Source: G965279335 sp965279285 (GTDB lineage Bacteria > Pseudomonadota > Gammaproteobacteria > DSM-16500). Taken from it: a stretch of DNA of 64,000 nt. Below the pieces are notes generated by a model. That model had not been told where the DNA came from. It did no database searches and saw only the letters and a list, made by a program, of their open reading frames with translations. Each line of letters begins with the position of its first letter. Within the stretch, counting starts at the first letter, position 1. Both the position numbers and the translations under genes were made by a program. The stretch is from positions 496,001-560,000 of the forward strand of contig OZ257147.1 in assembly GCA_965279285.1 (NCBI GenBank), in the 5' to 3' direction. Of this stretch, positions 21,701-27,081 are shown piece by piece.

Positions 21701-21897
21701 TGGCAGCCGCTAAAGCTCGAGTTGATACAACGAATGAAACAGCGGCACTGATCATTCACAGCTTTATATTTCACAAACCTGTTGCTTCTAACACGCTGAC
21801 AATAACAGATGACAAAAATAATTCTGCAAAAAGTGGGGAAAAATCACTGGATCTTTCATCTGGCCAATCGCGTAAAAACTTTGAACATCTCATGTGA
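6721..21897 (+). CDS. 5058-aa TIR / AAA-like / NACHT / NB-ARC-like / TPR / ankyrin / OTU-like giant protein
   Basis: The ATG at 6721 follows AAGGAC. Domains: TIR at about 205-358 (FICYAW; CTEL glutamate); AAA-ATPase-like at about 469-875 (Walker A RPRRFGKT 505-512, Walker B VIVLIDEYD from 638); NACHT with P-loop GDPGAGKTT 1202-1210 and Walker B ending LDGFDE (D1316), closing with FLHRSFQEYL near 1563; a long alpha-helical HEAT-like region to about 3200; a second STAND-type NTPase with GMVGSGKT 3253-3260, LVVYDNAG and a GCLPSAL motif; TPR units from about 3640 (two clear EAL.YYEAA.KLEP copies) to about 4000; about eight to nine ankyrin repeats at 4042-4367; HEAT-like repeats at 4414-4617; an OTU-like cysteine-protease segment at about 4620-4965 with C4632 and H4951. 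No signal peptide. The architecture resembles NLR receptors, with sensor-like repeats between NTPases and an enzymatic end. Antiphage receptor or type IV secretion effector are both possible; the sequence does not decide. Confidence 0.9.
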   Translation: MTMSQTTVVFKSHPAAQSVPSPALEKSQEKTNVKKVVPNKPEFKINSDASKKKMEKITHAEIYKIISETIISFEKTAKSFNDDVNDELTTPEALTGYLDKIKNLLSAARTEISQKGGDHTSVQRANDVLQYLEKQYTEVTNQLKPPTVISKTSTPSDSTSSYWQENRLRLEQQLLLNPSTTLAQRFNSTLELIRKQGHNDLLLPNSVFICYAWPDQKDEAQKHLSWVQPFLLGLRQHLQAAGIANAKLDIRDNPPGGNIYDYMRFAETADFVLLIGTESLLKKHQIGTSAVCTELININRKREKDVKANKYRVFPIMISGDYRESFPAHYELYTTVKDWKGTKTYFQHFQWLVAALYSTNENAFIETWKKFLDKSEEHEQLILTTGLDEQSVLDKLEAEKKEVEQKKVQKKQASRRALNLEKRENIKQDAVGMLHSGVAVRSNPEEKNMPVSPAPQPKPVQLPTSLAIGNSDYKSAVMQGGLLVDKTLFIKEVIDDKTLVKLIIRPRRFGKTLNMSMLRYFFEKTDKTNEHAGLFFNTAICKAGKQYQDEQGQYPVLFITMKDVKAKKYKEAEESIRELLSTLYKQYKELLFNGVFKNDADEQKDYQTIIDCKGSITQTKNALKKLTGYLQKASGKQVIVLIDEYDTPFNASYEYHYYPLMADFMRGILSPLLKDNLHLYRAVLTGILRVAKESIFSGLNNVRVYSALSDSYATQFGFSANEVKDLLKNTTIPSHLVETIEDWYGGYQMGSQKLFNPWSIINFIEDNRRVLPENIQYRSYWLNTSENNLVSELLVKSDDLTKKIFKDLLANKPTIQEISEHTVFTDITKNPQTLWSFLFLCGYLTVKPGSKKLGEEKTLGEFVVVNKELYGFYETLTKLWLIEENPAVASLRQHLVIAQTYKERLSIAAKLIDLHAVDNALVHVLLQSFGVNINKEDQAQARRLLIQHDVIKYIMSIDKEAGETLGKSTQHGDQSNVFKYAVTPLLRKLAINKSENTNELTQYLQQLIADNRNIKIQGMADDMRYKIALDKIYIDLELDPVTRSDMANLLRRFEKTQLVNILAQSVDDAHAVQHTPLLSNKTPELQRDQKQSVPLLIVPKDEKTVTDSVLPVALRKQFLRIVKSLGYKYGQSPTENFWAEIWNAGKLTREDQDILLNVLYRLEDKMAEFASSIKRKRMVEPKELFLSVAQAYQKNRHMIILGDPGAGKTTVAQWLTLKMASALEDKNNPGLFEVDSSELEFSKTEDSGQHSRKLTMGKLRLPIFVRLSEYVEHRAKDKIKQIKSSLADFLIARAEKKAEATIKDCLNNGTVLLILDGFDEVPNALERDKIGRDIDQFIGTSVFKDEKGLFEQSHDIDSGNRLIITSRIVGNYVAKLDSEWPRLTIKAMSLASIKQYFAHWMQAIYGAGQVAQKNADALFALVREDDRLLDLAKTPQLANLIAMVYQKTNSLPRTRTGLYKLAITSIMENWRKQIFARSISRDEKIIHAMTDDIIFRLLEPIAAEMQSRNSTISEEEMKTLSPRLEEYIKAWVGKPQEIVRIFLDSIWHEVGLLTAFGIGEYRFLHRSFQEYLAGRYLVSDDKNAASCLLEKLPDPIWHEPLLMAIGYISAEKSGIFKDILLTLLKQPLNNLSAFLPTKALLVAEAFSEITDNRLLETSVKIVFVEMMEQLLNSYKKLQHTEHASLVCKNIEYALVRLCKAGYRGWIEKYLGYKLVNRDDAPAVALLIQHLSWFTPSLNTLLIAALPFDKGEKDWPINGALQKALRFEGSFEKHAAFDDKIKEVIHANWEKAPDQIMSLINKKRVEKKETSLSQALITESLGYIKDYQAYKNLLLQPRELQIDTLNILSMRQRLRSTNNTDLLTRVKNNPDWLRVVSALYGGYQDFQVANAVREYSEIASYLRLDDNQRTPFLEYYKSLWTSDDAIYEMAVYLDKHMEGKTDAFDKTPDFDPRAIYRDSTLTYQLLQMFEGTLTQEQFSQQCLAFWQDGSNAIKQQDACIALIALGHPDVSALLSNANDTLRQAVLKRLAEIDHNLQDPVCRIQKDFSTLYLLATAEKTEETEETLALSLLNAFFTCMRPDAHASEEHTARPSTPLLRSLFSTLIRQGGRPINPFSSVSLFTHPDEQAYLLSEYLAMVFTGNGDDTVYNAAVCADSTSKLDSRLMLRTLMLLPYASQLRKPTPGFSWSMPTLMPYTVDPTDIPMAVFDMLETAPKKLSFIRPWAINQVLLGILQQNIQLIPEALVILATDMGEQSDGYLDQFRTLLTVYQAQQKTSSAGKDAKQAPEEKLSSTNLKQIIYNRIQELTNPYHEARAWYRLAKHYGTSDSPDAKDNFDHTTLYNKAKQAAEKISDKHQRIQVLEHLLLEVKATHSQELFIDLTNQKIADNLMGIAYRTIQEITDLADKALALGRLAFHLDKANRDYLLAESMSITKAIADNTLRNDVMRLLQPLWLTQSAEVEKSMKHAGSASDSQAAMIFPEQPGKTLLNYETLSQASGKLPLVAWALISLSALVHDVRVQFDSTVARDRLWLALRKDPTSKMFLAVQDKIANQLEPLSKTAAIVLDELINEGYAKLVGELLLPHLTQVELEVLPVLKRWAQWGVNSEAKKEHKLIAGCASLLMVEMHSINVTLLPNILFLIEEYPAIDILRHRVFCVIHHPNVTPPKEPTKRLSVLGQNTVELIAKKSNQYYNPDEPKLQLGIRLRWFSHDLLMDDQQTVIGWLSELDKASSQPTSPTFKLYQQLISQIERVDAKVLTVLLDHLTHEGCQSQTQLAIIKSLIRIERFKNGTLNFGDVVARISQLDKKLLVSQSYLKYGSDLDEFFRSIKTLFLNKQRNLDQITAEEIEAHILSNDTENFSSLQDVDNIQKLFNRMGSLLYVNKDDSQRWVSATEKIQQYPKLLLFLMRALSLLLAKSPNDENHYLSFRHNLLCITAGAAQHLPELFANITYRESPEWFTQEEIGCFKQQLITAATSFNSFPARGAALKLLGQFAEPALDIMKTIERAIFDEPFVNECAFQVVNNLNQCHDRRFIEELIAKLSLDNPEAAYSPEVAYVIIKILKTIANRPDCPSETKNLIITTLVKCLDDDRAKQFVYFYFADTKIPDLPRLDAVLYEAVLSAANFNKVTHRQKFDTGFLNSKNPIAVGDIEKYFTSNSPRLSPNKNSSDTQQADSKKMLLISLPPAAQPAATQDIKVSHNVLKTPTPDTSVHAWHLPMQSNAYFIERKTELNLLQERFKDTGSSQKFAVCVVLGMVGSGKTALVCHYLQQASQRYSARVWFRADNVNQLLKEYRALALQLKLIDAKTSAVEVIFTVKNYLERQQNVLVVYDNAGSRSELEKLLPQKNAHLIITTYRREWHSFAQAVVMNSFNEADAVLFLKKSMVYDEKNVASANNENALRVLAHRVGCLPSALVQISAYGKKYNKHAGDFKAVADTELCQLLSDKKLSMEHYDKSVGTAWDNDLRARLQKNMQQANKQDFTFEIIIGISLLNSTSLSCALLEQWLVKIGVAQSVLLAKPVVNKFIQALDTCSLIEMDAKKEVLTLHPLLRLVYKHAVVSSVDTIKHYDHALAFLQAHNQQTNADILDDILATFVVLLQDKTNGTQQAALSILGQLKSPSETVVKALRGILQSNDSNTINLAGNLLFNWGNYDEALFYYEAAIKLEPHAAYHSNKGNTLSNLKRYEEALICYEAALKLEPNNADYKNNVLFAVSKNKAENLRRLEVVVQPAILLALEKQDEKYARVCFQEHKLNFDDPQIHEGITDLYYQKNKARGAIVHLGIALRLLKEQKKEDTTARRHLAGLQQNLGCFYHSYACEQQKIGDVDQASDALKEADKFFQAGLDLVRYAGIQTEYGQYLLRQQRIPEAIQQLATVLILNKPDSKQANKDISYRLLDRPTLDATLQAELDFWQTTPQEAPSEVMSLKATTLAHYLLVTAYHQQANLEQAHNIVNAFQKIALTERDPLTFSLLGHTQQLMKDNVAAAMSYQQALSLKPDYTVAKQGRIQALFNTILENKHEIQSESALESLHSIINATTALEKHTTAFLLAAGRGDIPVMQWLLEHGASMKEITREGDTALLEAASSGHRLALQWLLQNGASVKEINNEDGWTALLWAARENHRSVVTHLLQNGASIKEADKQGITALQLAAYGCHIGMVQYLLEHGASLNEVDAQGTSPLLWAVLQNRRAIDVTKYLLKKIAEDNRDQKQENAELYQAAWEGNKEVVQKSLTQGMNQFATRQQSGSTAILLAAAAGRLEVVQYLIGSITSAYERQTNSNAALLWASSNGHLSIVRWLVLEEKASLTVCNVNGFTSLLLSTTHGHIDTVKFLVERGANINEKNNWGKNALKLARERNYAEMVMFLKTHSSSHAMLSSSNVPILTVPENQKTTDRGDQKSFATPMSLPISSSTLFKQTAPKIFFELLNNSKTKIRQLAAFMLVHLQSGTEPAVVKVLVETLCDTKDWLQGGRKAAAIAISRLDKPDASVTKALLEVLQDKNINVRQIAMDALDRWGIPHPVVSLVSADAAAPQSKNPDVQALLEVLQNKALELELRIVALDELAQSKTLDDATVTTLHDILQDKEDLLSTKAKEMLLAYNDKQNNKSSLQSLFYSQANKAFLEDPRQNSQHGWNCFDLAVGLDQELKLDEKDSKKRAQVTRDKLVAFALDEKNISEFRRLLAPEIRHAAGLTAVYLNLQKDKENADKARNTRLAELFGVAEALAKARSNEASTQAVVTQQISKLLAEDDRSKSDVDEINLDRHTLPKSLQTETLRKLVNDYQGADEVMQKAIKELCAQYPEMQTVVTACKQTLSQAQNNRVIAIISAEELYQFLQTPERQKQYPVAWGAYCKQYLDNFAKHEQALQAYCEDEKTYRTYVNDYYGKQGWIAFQRSFKAEGTSTSMVDIAARLLNSQIVVCQKNPTIQNAWEEIYCTATPVQNNKKVYVQFNGRDHFIALQENPAYAKNWTGHLQQLEIFNITADAGIVDEKAPTSLPLAAAKARVDTTNETAALIIHSFIFHKPVASNTLTITDDKNNSAKSGEKSLDLSSGQSRKNFEHLM

Positions 21898-22245
21898 TGA
21901 TATCATCAGGGGTATAAAAACGACAGTTTTAGTAAACCGCTTTTCTTAAAGAAGCTAGAGAAAACAGTATAACAGAAAAGAGTTAGAAAATGCCGGATAT
22001 CAATACATTGTTGGCGCGCGATTATCTAACGCGAAATACACGCTGTTAGAAACAATTTCTAACACTTTACCTAATGGCGCTAATAATCGGCAAATATATT
22101 GAAATTAAAACCGACTGCTCATTGCGAAAAAGCGAGTGAACTTGCTCAGTTACTCTGGAACCTGGGTTTACCAGGATCTTATCAGTTGGTTTGTTTAATC
22201 CTGCTGGGATATTAGCCCAGCCGCATACGCGGCCGGATTATTGCG
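21898..22245. other. Intergenic region after the giant gene
   Basis: The giant gene's TGA stop forms the left end of a perfect 14-bp palindrome, TGATGATATCATCA (21895-21908). The rest holds only short broken frames; one, near 22110-22215, reads like a decayed helical peptide. I see no intact gene, no T-run terminator and no copy of the modular palindromes. It is probably a degraded remnant between two convergent genes. Confidence 0.4.
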
Positions 22246-23403
22246 TTATTTCAGCAAATTACACACTGAGACTTCGGGCGTAGTGCGACTGGTCGCATAA
22301 GCTCTGCAAGCAAGATGTTTTTGTTCGACATAAAATTTGTAACGGTCTACGACAACCAACGAAACGCATGGCATCCGCGCGATCGTGATGCCATAAATAT
22401 CAACCGAAGAGCCAGAAAGAGAAAAATCAATAGACCCTCCCTGCAGTACCAGATAAAAATTATTTTTACCAACGCGCAACGAGAGACTTCGGGTGAACTT
22501 CTCATTCGGTTTGTTATCCTGAAGATAATACAAGCCTTGACTAAATCTCTGCGCATCATTTGCTGGCGCATAGAACAACACATAAGATAAAACGCCATCT
22601 TCAAATAGCGCACATTTGTTGTAATTATAGTTCCATTGAACGGCTGCTTGAGCATAAGCATTATACGTTTCTAGTAGCGTGTTATTACGAAAATGCATAC
22701 CCTTCTCAATACGTTTAGGTTGGCTTTTATCGAATTCTGCTCTAAATGTTTCGATGGCTGCTAACGTTGCTGGACTCAATATCAACTTATTATTAACATC
22801 GTTGCCAAGATTAAACTGTTCAACTGTCATGGCTGCGATAACGGGTGCTAATAAGTTCTGCATGTGATCTTTGGCTTGTTTGTTTTGCTTTTCATCTGCT
22901 TCTTTATCTTCTGCAAACTTTTGCTTACGTTGCTTCTCCATCTCTTCTATAGCAGTTTTTTCACTGCCATAAACTTTTTCGAAAAACGGTTTTATCGCAA
23001 GGCACATTTCAGGATCGCCTGCGCCATAAGCCAATTGGAATATCGTGTTATCTATCAATTCTCGACCGGAGTTATCAATGATTTTCTTTGTCACAAAATT
23101 TATTAGCGTTGGATCAAGCTTTAGTATGGTTATTACTTTATCTTCATTCGGTTCCACAACAACATAATGTGCCAACGCTTTTAGCATGCGTTCATCGAGG
23201 ACAGCTTTTGTGTTGTTATACAAAAATCTACATGTATGTGCGAGGCTTGCAACATCTTTGTTGTCTTTAGAATAAGTGGTAATCAATTGAGTAAGAGCAA
23301 CAGTTTGCGCCCAGCTTCTAGGGAGCACTGCATTGGCTAGTTGTTTGTGTTCGTGCTTTTTGGTCACAGGTAGTCCTGCGGTTTTTTTGTCTAGTCTAAA
23401 CAT
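22246..23403 (-). CDS. F-box-like hypothetical protein, 385 aa
   Basis: The start is the ATG at 23403 (MFRLDKK...), with GAGG six bases upstream; a longer frame begins at 23499 but lacks such a site. Residues of about 48-68 (DVASLAHTCRFLYNNTK) fit the second half of an F-box-like motif and match the pattern LxxLxxTCRxF in the protein at 35054-36844. A charged Glu/Lys/Gln-rich stretch at about 165-195 is likely coiled coil. The C-terminal third is beta-rich by composition and unrecognised. No signal peptide or membrane segment. It faces the giant gene convergently. A host-directed effector is plausible from the F-box-like motif, but that is inference; the motif is short and degenerate. Confidence 0.7.
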   Translation of the reverse strand: MFRLDKKTAGLPVTKKHEHKQLANAVLPRSWAQTVALTQLITTYSKDNKDVASLAHTCRFLYNNTKAVLDERMLKALAHYVVVEPNEDKVITILKLDPTLINFVTKKIIDNSGRELIDNTIFQLAYGAGDPEMCLAIKPFFEKVYGSEKTAIEEMEKQRKQKFAEDKEADEKQNKQAKDHMQNLLAPVIAAMTVEQFNLGNDVNNKLILSPATLAAIETFRAEFDKSQPKRIEKGMHFRNNTLLETYNAYAQAAVQWNYNYNKCALFEDGVLSYVLFYAPANDAQRFSQGLYYLQDNKPNEKFTRSLSLRVGKNNFYLVLQGGSIDFSLSGSSVDIYGITIARMPCVSLVVVDRYKFYVEQKHLACRAYATSRTTPEVSVCNLLK

Positions 23404-23436
23404 TGTTAACCTCACATAGAACACAGATCCGTGCAA

Positions 23437-23442
23437 ATTATA
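23437..23442 (-). promoter_or_regulatory. Likely -10 element of the F-box-like gene
   Basis: On the minus strand this reads TATAAT within GTATATAATTTGC, 34 bases before the ATG at 23403 and close to the GAGG ribosome-binding site. No good -35 hexamer is visible at 16-18 bases, so this rests on the -10 match alone. Confidence 0.4.
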
Positions 23443-23751
23443 TACGACAAATGCGCAATAAGATACTAGAAGGACACCAAAAGAGCGCAAAAGGTGCATA
23501 AAGAATGGAGTGCTAAAGCAGGCAAGGATGTGCTGATTAACTCGTTGGATTAATTGAAAGTATTAATTTCTAAAGGAATGTGGTGGAGCAGATGGAAGAT
23601 TTTTAAGGCTGTTTAATTTTATAAAGCGAATAGCCAAAGTCCAGTTATAGCCACCCTTTTAATTAAAATGTCGTACACTTAAAAAGTGAATATGAGCAGA
23701 GTTAGTTAACTATTGCTTGATATTTATCTAAATCTGTGTAAAATTGTCTGA
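23443..23751. other. Spacer upstream of the IS607-type element
   Basis: Divergent spacer between the F-box-like gene and tnpA. It holds no supported gene. The left end of the IS607-type element must lie here, but such elements have no terminal inverted repeats, so the boundary cannot be placed from this sequence alone. Confidence 0.4.
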
Positions 23752-24372
23752 ATGGATAGATTATTTAAAATTGGGCAAGCCGCAAAAGCACTGGGTGTTT
23801 CTCCCAGCACATTACGTCGTTGGGAGCGTGATGGGAAAATTACCCCAGAACGCACAGAAGGTTCGCATCGCTTATACCGCCTCTCTCAATTTAAAATAGC
23901 TAAAAAATTAAATATTCGTGAACGTAAAACGATTGCCTATGCTCGCGTTTCAAGCCATGATCAAAAAGCTGATTTAGAAAGACAAAAAAAAGTATTAGAA
24001 ATGTATTGTGCTTCTCATGGTTGGAAGTTTGATTTAATAACCGATCTTGGCAGTGGGATGAATTATTATAAAAAAGGGTTAAAAAAGCTTTTAAATGCTA
24101 TTCTTGAAGGTGATGTAGGTAGACTAGTATTAACGCATAAAGATAGATTATTACGATTTGGCGCAGAGTTAGTTTTTGCATTATGTGAAGCACGTGAAGT
24201 AGAAGTTGTTATTCTCAATTCGGGTGCAGATGTTAAATTTGAAGAAGAGTTAGCAAAAGATGTTTTAGAAATTATTACGGTGTTTTCTGCGCGACTTTAT
24301 GGTAGCCGCTCACGTAAAAATCAAAAATTATTAGCTGGTATGGAGCAAGCAGTCAAAGATGTTAGCACATAA
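23752..24372 (+). CDS. tnpA: IS607-family serine recombinase (TnpA)
   Basis: 206 aa. The N-terminus is a MerR-type helix-turn-helix (KIGQAAKALGVSPSTLRRWE, about residues 6-26), followed by a small serine-recombinase catalytic domain with IAYARVSSHDQ, where the first Ser of VSS is the expected nucleophile, and with the LVLTHKDRLLRFG core motif. This N-terminal DNA-binding, C-terminal catalytic order is specific to IS607-type transposases, which move the element through a circular double-stranded intermediate. The reading frame is intact. It overlaps the tnpB start by 14 bases, the usual coupling in this family. Since its partner is broken, TnpA could still act on the element ends if they survive. 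Confidence 0.93.
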   Translation: MDRLFKIGQAAKALGVSPSTLRRWERDGKITPERTEGSHRLYRLSQFKIAKKLNIRERKTIAYARVSSHDQKADLERQKKVLEMYCASHGWKFDLITDLGSGMNYYKKGLKKLLNAILEGDVGRLVLTHKDRLLRFGAELVFALCEAREVEVVILNSGADVKFEEELAKDVLEIITVFSARLYGSRSRKNQKLLAGMEQAVKDVST

Positions 24373-24751
24373 GATTGAATTAAAAGCCAATAACAAGCAG
24401 AAAACATATTTTGCTAAAACAGCGGGTGTCGCACGATTTTCTTATAACTGGGCTTTGAATGAATGGCAAAAAGAATATGCTGCCGGATTAAAACCAAGCA
24501 ATCCCTCTTTGCGTAGAAAATTAAATAGTATAAAACGCACAGAATTTCCATGGATGTTAGAAGTCAGTAAAAATGCACCTCAAATGGCGATTATTCAGTT
24601 AGGCCAAGCGTTTAAAAATTTTTTTGCAAAACAAGCAGCTTATCCTCAGTTTCGAAAGAAAGGAATTCATGATCGATTTACATTAAGCAATGATCAATTT
24701 TCTGTTAATGCTTCACGCATACGCATCCCCCATTTGGGTTGGGTGCGTTGA
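24359..24751 (+). pseudogene. tnpB: Truncated TnpB (RNA-guided nuclease remnant)
   Basis: 130 codons remain of a protein normally near 370-420 aa. The N-terminal OrfB helix-turn-helix region is recognisable (IELKANNKQKTYFAKTAGVARFSYNWAL; the NAPQMAIIQLGQAFKNFF and YPQFRKKG motifs). After GWVR the frame stops at 24749-24751. Shifting by one base continues with LKQESNTKVI, so a one-base loss at about 24748 is likely. The RuvC catalytic residues, zinc finger and 3' guide-RNA region are absent, and the neighbouring IS begins 28 bases later. The nuclease must be inactive. Confidence 0.88.
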
Positions 24752-24778
24752 AGCAAGAATCTAACACCAAAGTTATCT

Positions 24779-26620
24779 AGAGCCTGTCCCATATCCCCCT
24801 GTTCTTAACTGGGATTAGTTTCTGTTTTATTTAAATATACTTATTGCGCAGTAAACGGATAGAACTGTTCTGTAATAACTGTATTTGAATTAAAAATTGC
24901 AGAAAAGGTCAACGCCGATGCGCATGCTTTCCTGAGACAGTTTCTCACATTGAATAAAACGGAGTGGATGAGGATAAATCTAAGCGGCTTTTTTTAACAA
25001 CGATTGTTCATCCGCCAGCGCCATTCTAGCGATTACCCAAAGATTATGAGTTAACACACACCAATTAATAGCATGGCGTTTATTTGTGGTGATTCTGCTG
25101 CGTAACGGTTTTCCTAAAAACATATTTTTGAAAATACCAATACGCGCTTCTGTTTGACTGCGTCGCGTTTGGAAAGATACAAAGACAGGATCTGTTAATT
25201 TTTCCTGTAATTCTTTAGGGCTTTTTGGACAGATCGCATTTATAATATTTTTTTCTTTCAACAGCGCCACATTTGTTTGATTGGCAAAACCACGATCAGC
25301 ACAAGCCGAATAAATTTGACCATAATATTTTTCTAAGCGATTGATAATAGAATCCATTAATCGGCTATCCGATGGTGGTTGTTCTGCAAATAATTCCCAA
25401 TCGATAATAATGCCATTCGTTTGCTCGGTGAGCACCAATCCTTGACCAAACTCAACTTCGTTACCCGCTTTGCCACGAACAATGATATGTGCATCTTTGT
25501 CATAAAAACTCAGTATTTTATCGGCAGAAACTACCCGTCGCTCACCAATAATGCGTTCATGTGCTTGTTTAATCGCCTTAGGCAATTGTTCTAATATGTT
25601 ATGAACACGACCGAGCACTTGTTGCGTTTGCGCAATGCTCCATGACGTTTTTTTCCATTCATTGTTTAAAAGCGTATGATAACGCTTCGCATGTTTTGCG
25701 ATGCAGTGACTTAATTTTTTCATCGCCCTTAAAATTCTTTTACGTTGTTTCTTGCTGTCTTTTTTTCGCCGGGTATGGGTCATCTCAATGCAAAGCTTAT
25801 TCATTTGTTTTAATAACTGCTTGGGCTCTACCATGCGCTGTTTTAATCCTTGTGCGCGAATGGTATTAATCGCGAGTAATAAACTTCTGGCCGCATCGCG
25901 TAACAATACCCAATCAACCGGAAAATGAATGTGTGCTTTTACACACGTGCTATCCGTAAATGTTTGCGTTAAATCAAGTGGTTGTGACAAACCCACATCA
26001 GTCGCTTTAGCATTATCGGATAACCCTGCTAACCACTCACGAATTTGTTCGCCAATAAACGTTTCATCAAAGCATTTTTCATAACGTTCTAATGTACTTT
26101 TAGAAATCGCTTTGCGGCAACCAAAAGCACTGATACCGGTAAACCATTGAAACAAGGTACTGTCTGCCAATCGAATACTGAACAAGCGATAAGACTCGCC
26201 AGTCAGATGCCTGGCAATATTACAACGCAATGCATGTTTTATTTTTTTGTAATGAAAACCTGCTTTCTGACTGTTATAAAATGACGTAGATTCGAGCCTA
26301 TGCCTCTCAATAAACTGCTGTAATGCGCGGGATACGATGGTATGTTCTAAATCACTTTTGCGAAGCACTTCATCAATTTTAACCAGTATGTCGCGGAATT
26401 CACGATAATCTAAAGTGCCATAAACGTTAGGAAGCTCTGGACGCATTTCGTATTGCAGTGATACAGTATGCATGGCATGTTATTCCTGTTTTTTTAGACG
26501 AAAACCGAATCATAGCACGCTTTTTTCGGGGGAAAACGCTATTTTAGTGTTTTTTCCCGAACTTATTTTATGAGGAAAACAGTGTAATTACAGGGGTTTT
26601 TCTTAATTGGGACGGGCTCT
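24779..26620. mobile_element. Complete 1842-bp insertion sequence with DDE transposase
   Basis: The ends are imperfect inverted repeats: AGAGCCTGTCCCA at 24779 and, on the other strand, AGAGCCCGTCCCA ending at 26620. Both ends are flanked by ATCT (24775-24778 and 26621-26624), a 4-bp target-site duplication. The single minus-strand transposase gene fills most of the element. The clean duplication and intact gene suggest recent insertion, next to the already truncated tnpB. Confidence 0.85.
24980..26473 (-). CDS. DDE transposase (IS4/IS5/ISNCY-like), 497 aa
   Basis: The full-length frame lies between the inverted repeats. Recognisable features are TFTDSTCVKAHIHFPVDW (first acidic residue of the DDE triad), ACADRGFANQTN (second Asp), and RRSQTEARIGIFKNMFLG containing the final Glu, followed by the usual C-terminal helix that ends in the cytoplasmic form HNLWVIARMA. 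A Lys/Arg-rich segment in the middle (RRKKDSKKQRKR) may contact DNA. The start at 26473 (ATG) has no strong ribosome-binding site, as often seen in IS genes. The exact IS family cannot be named safely without a database. Confidence 0.88.
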   Translation of the reverse strand: MHTVSLQYEMRPELPNVYGTLDYREFRDILVKIDEVLRKSDLEHTIVSRALQQFIERHRLESTSFYNSQKAGFHYKKIKHALRCNIARHLTGESYRLFSIRLADSTLFQWFTGISAFGCRKAISKSTLERYEKCFDETFIGEQIREWLAGLSDNAKATDVGLSQPLDLTQTFTDSTCVKAHIHFPVDWVLLRDAARSLLLAINTIRAQGLKQRMVEPKQLLKQMNKLCIEMTHTRRKKDSKKQRKRILRAMKKLSHCIAKHAKRYHTLLNNEWKKTSWSIAQTQQVLGRVHNILEQLPKAIKQAHERIIGERRVVSADKILSFYDKDAHIIVRGKAGNEVEFGQGLVLTEQTNGIIIDWELFAEQPPSDSRLMDSIINRLEKYYGQIYSACADRGFANQTNVALLKEKNIINAICPKSPKELQEKLTDPVFVSFQTRRSQTEARIGIFKNMFLGKPLRSRITTNKRHAINWCVLTHNLWVIARMALADEQSLLKKAA

Positions 26621-26694
26621 ATCTATTGATAAGTTTGGGTAAGTTTAGAGAAACGGTTACATGGATATTTTTGAAGTAATTGAGGTAAATAAAC

Positions 26695-27033
26695 ATGAGT
26701 ACTAAAAAATCGACGTTAATGAGTGATAAGAGCCAAGCTTTTCTTGAAAATTTAACAGGGAAGAGAATGACTTTAGGCAACGTGCTTTGGTCTATTAGAG
26801 AAGGTGAAGAAATGATTCAAGTTGCTTTTGCTAAATTGCTGCGTATTTCACGACAATATCTTTGTGGTATTGAGCGTGGTCGACGCATAGTAAGCACTAA
26901 AGCAGCTGCAATTTTTGCGAGTAAATTGGGGTATTCTCCTATTCAGTTTGTTCGTCTTGCTATTCAAGATGAATTAGATAAAAATGGGTTTCATTTTAAT
27001 GTTGAAATATATGCACAAAAAAATGCTGCGTAA
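26695..27033 (+). CDS. XRE-type helix-turn-helix regulator, 112 aa
   Basis: The start is the ATG at 26695, with GAGG seven bases upstream. A lambda-repressor-like HTH spans about residues 40-80 (FAKLLRISRQYLCGIERGRR, then AAAIFASKLGY), which resembles solitary HigA-like antitoxin or phage-type regulators. No toxin gene is adjacent: the IS right end is about 70 bases upstream and cyoE follows 48 bases downstream. It could be an orphan antitoxin whose partner was lost when the IS landed, or a free-standing regulator. Confidence 0.75.
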   Translation: MSTKKSTLMSDKSQAFLENLTGKRMTLGNVLWSIREGEEMIQVAFAKLLRISRQYLCGIERGRRIVSTKAAAIFASKLGYSPIQFVRLAIQDELDKNGFHFNVEIYAQKNAA

Positions 27034-27081
27034 TAGGAGTTGTTTTATCAATTTAATTTTAAATTCAAAGGTTGAAATTAC

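Noticed and set aside
21895..21908. TGATGATATCATCA palindrome at the giant gene's stop as a terminator
   Set aside because: No loop and no T-run; too short for a stable terminator, and may be chance.
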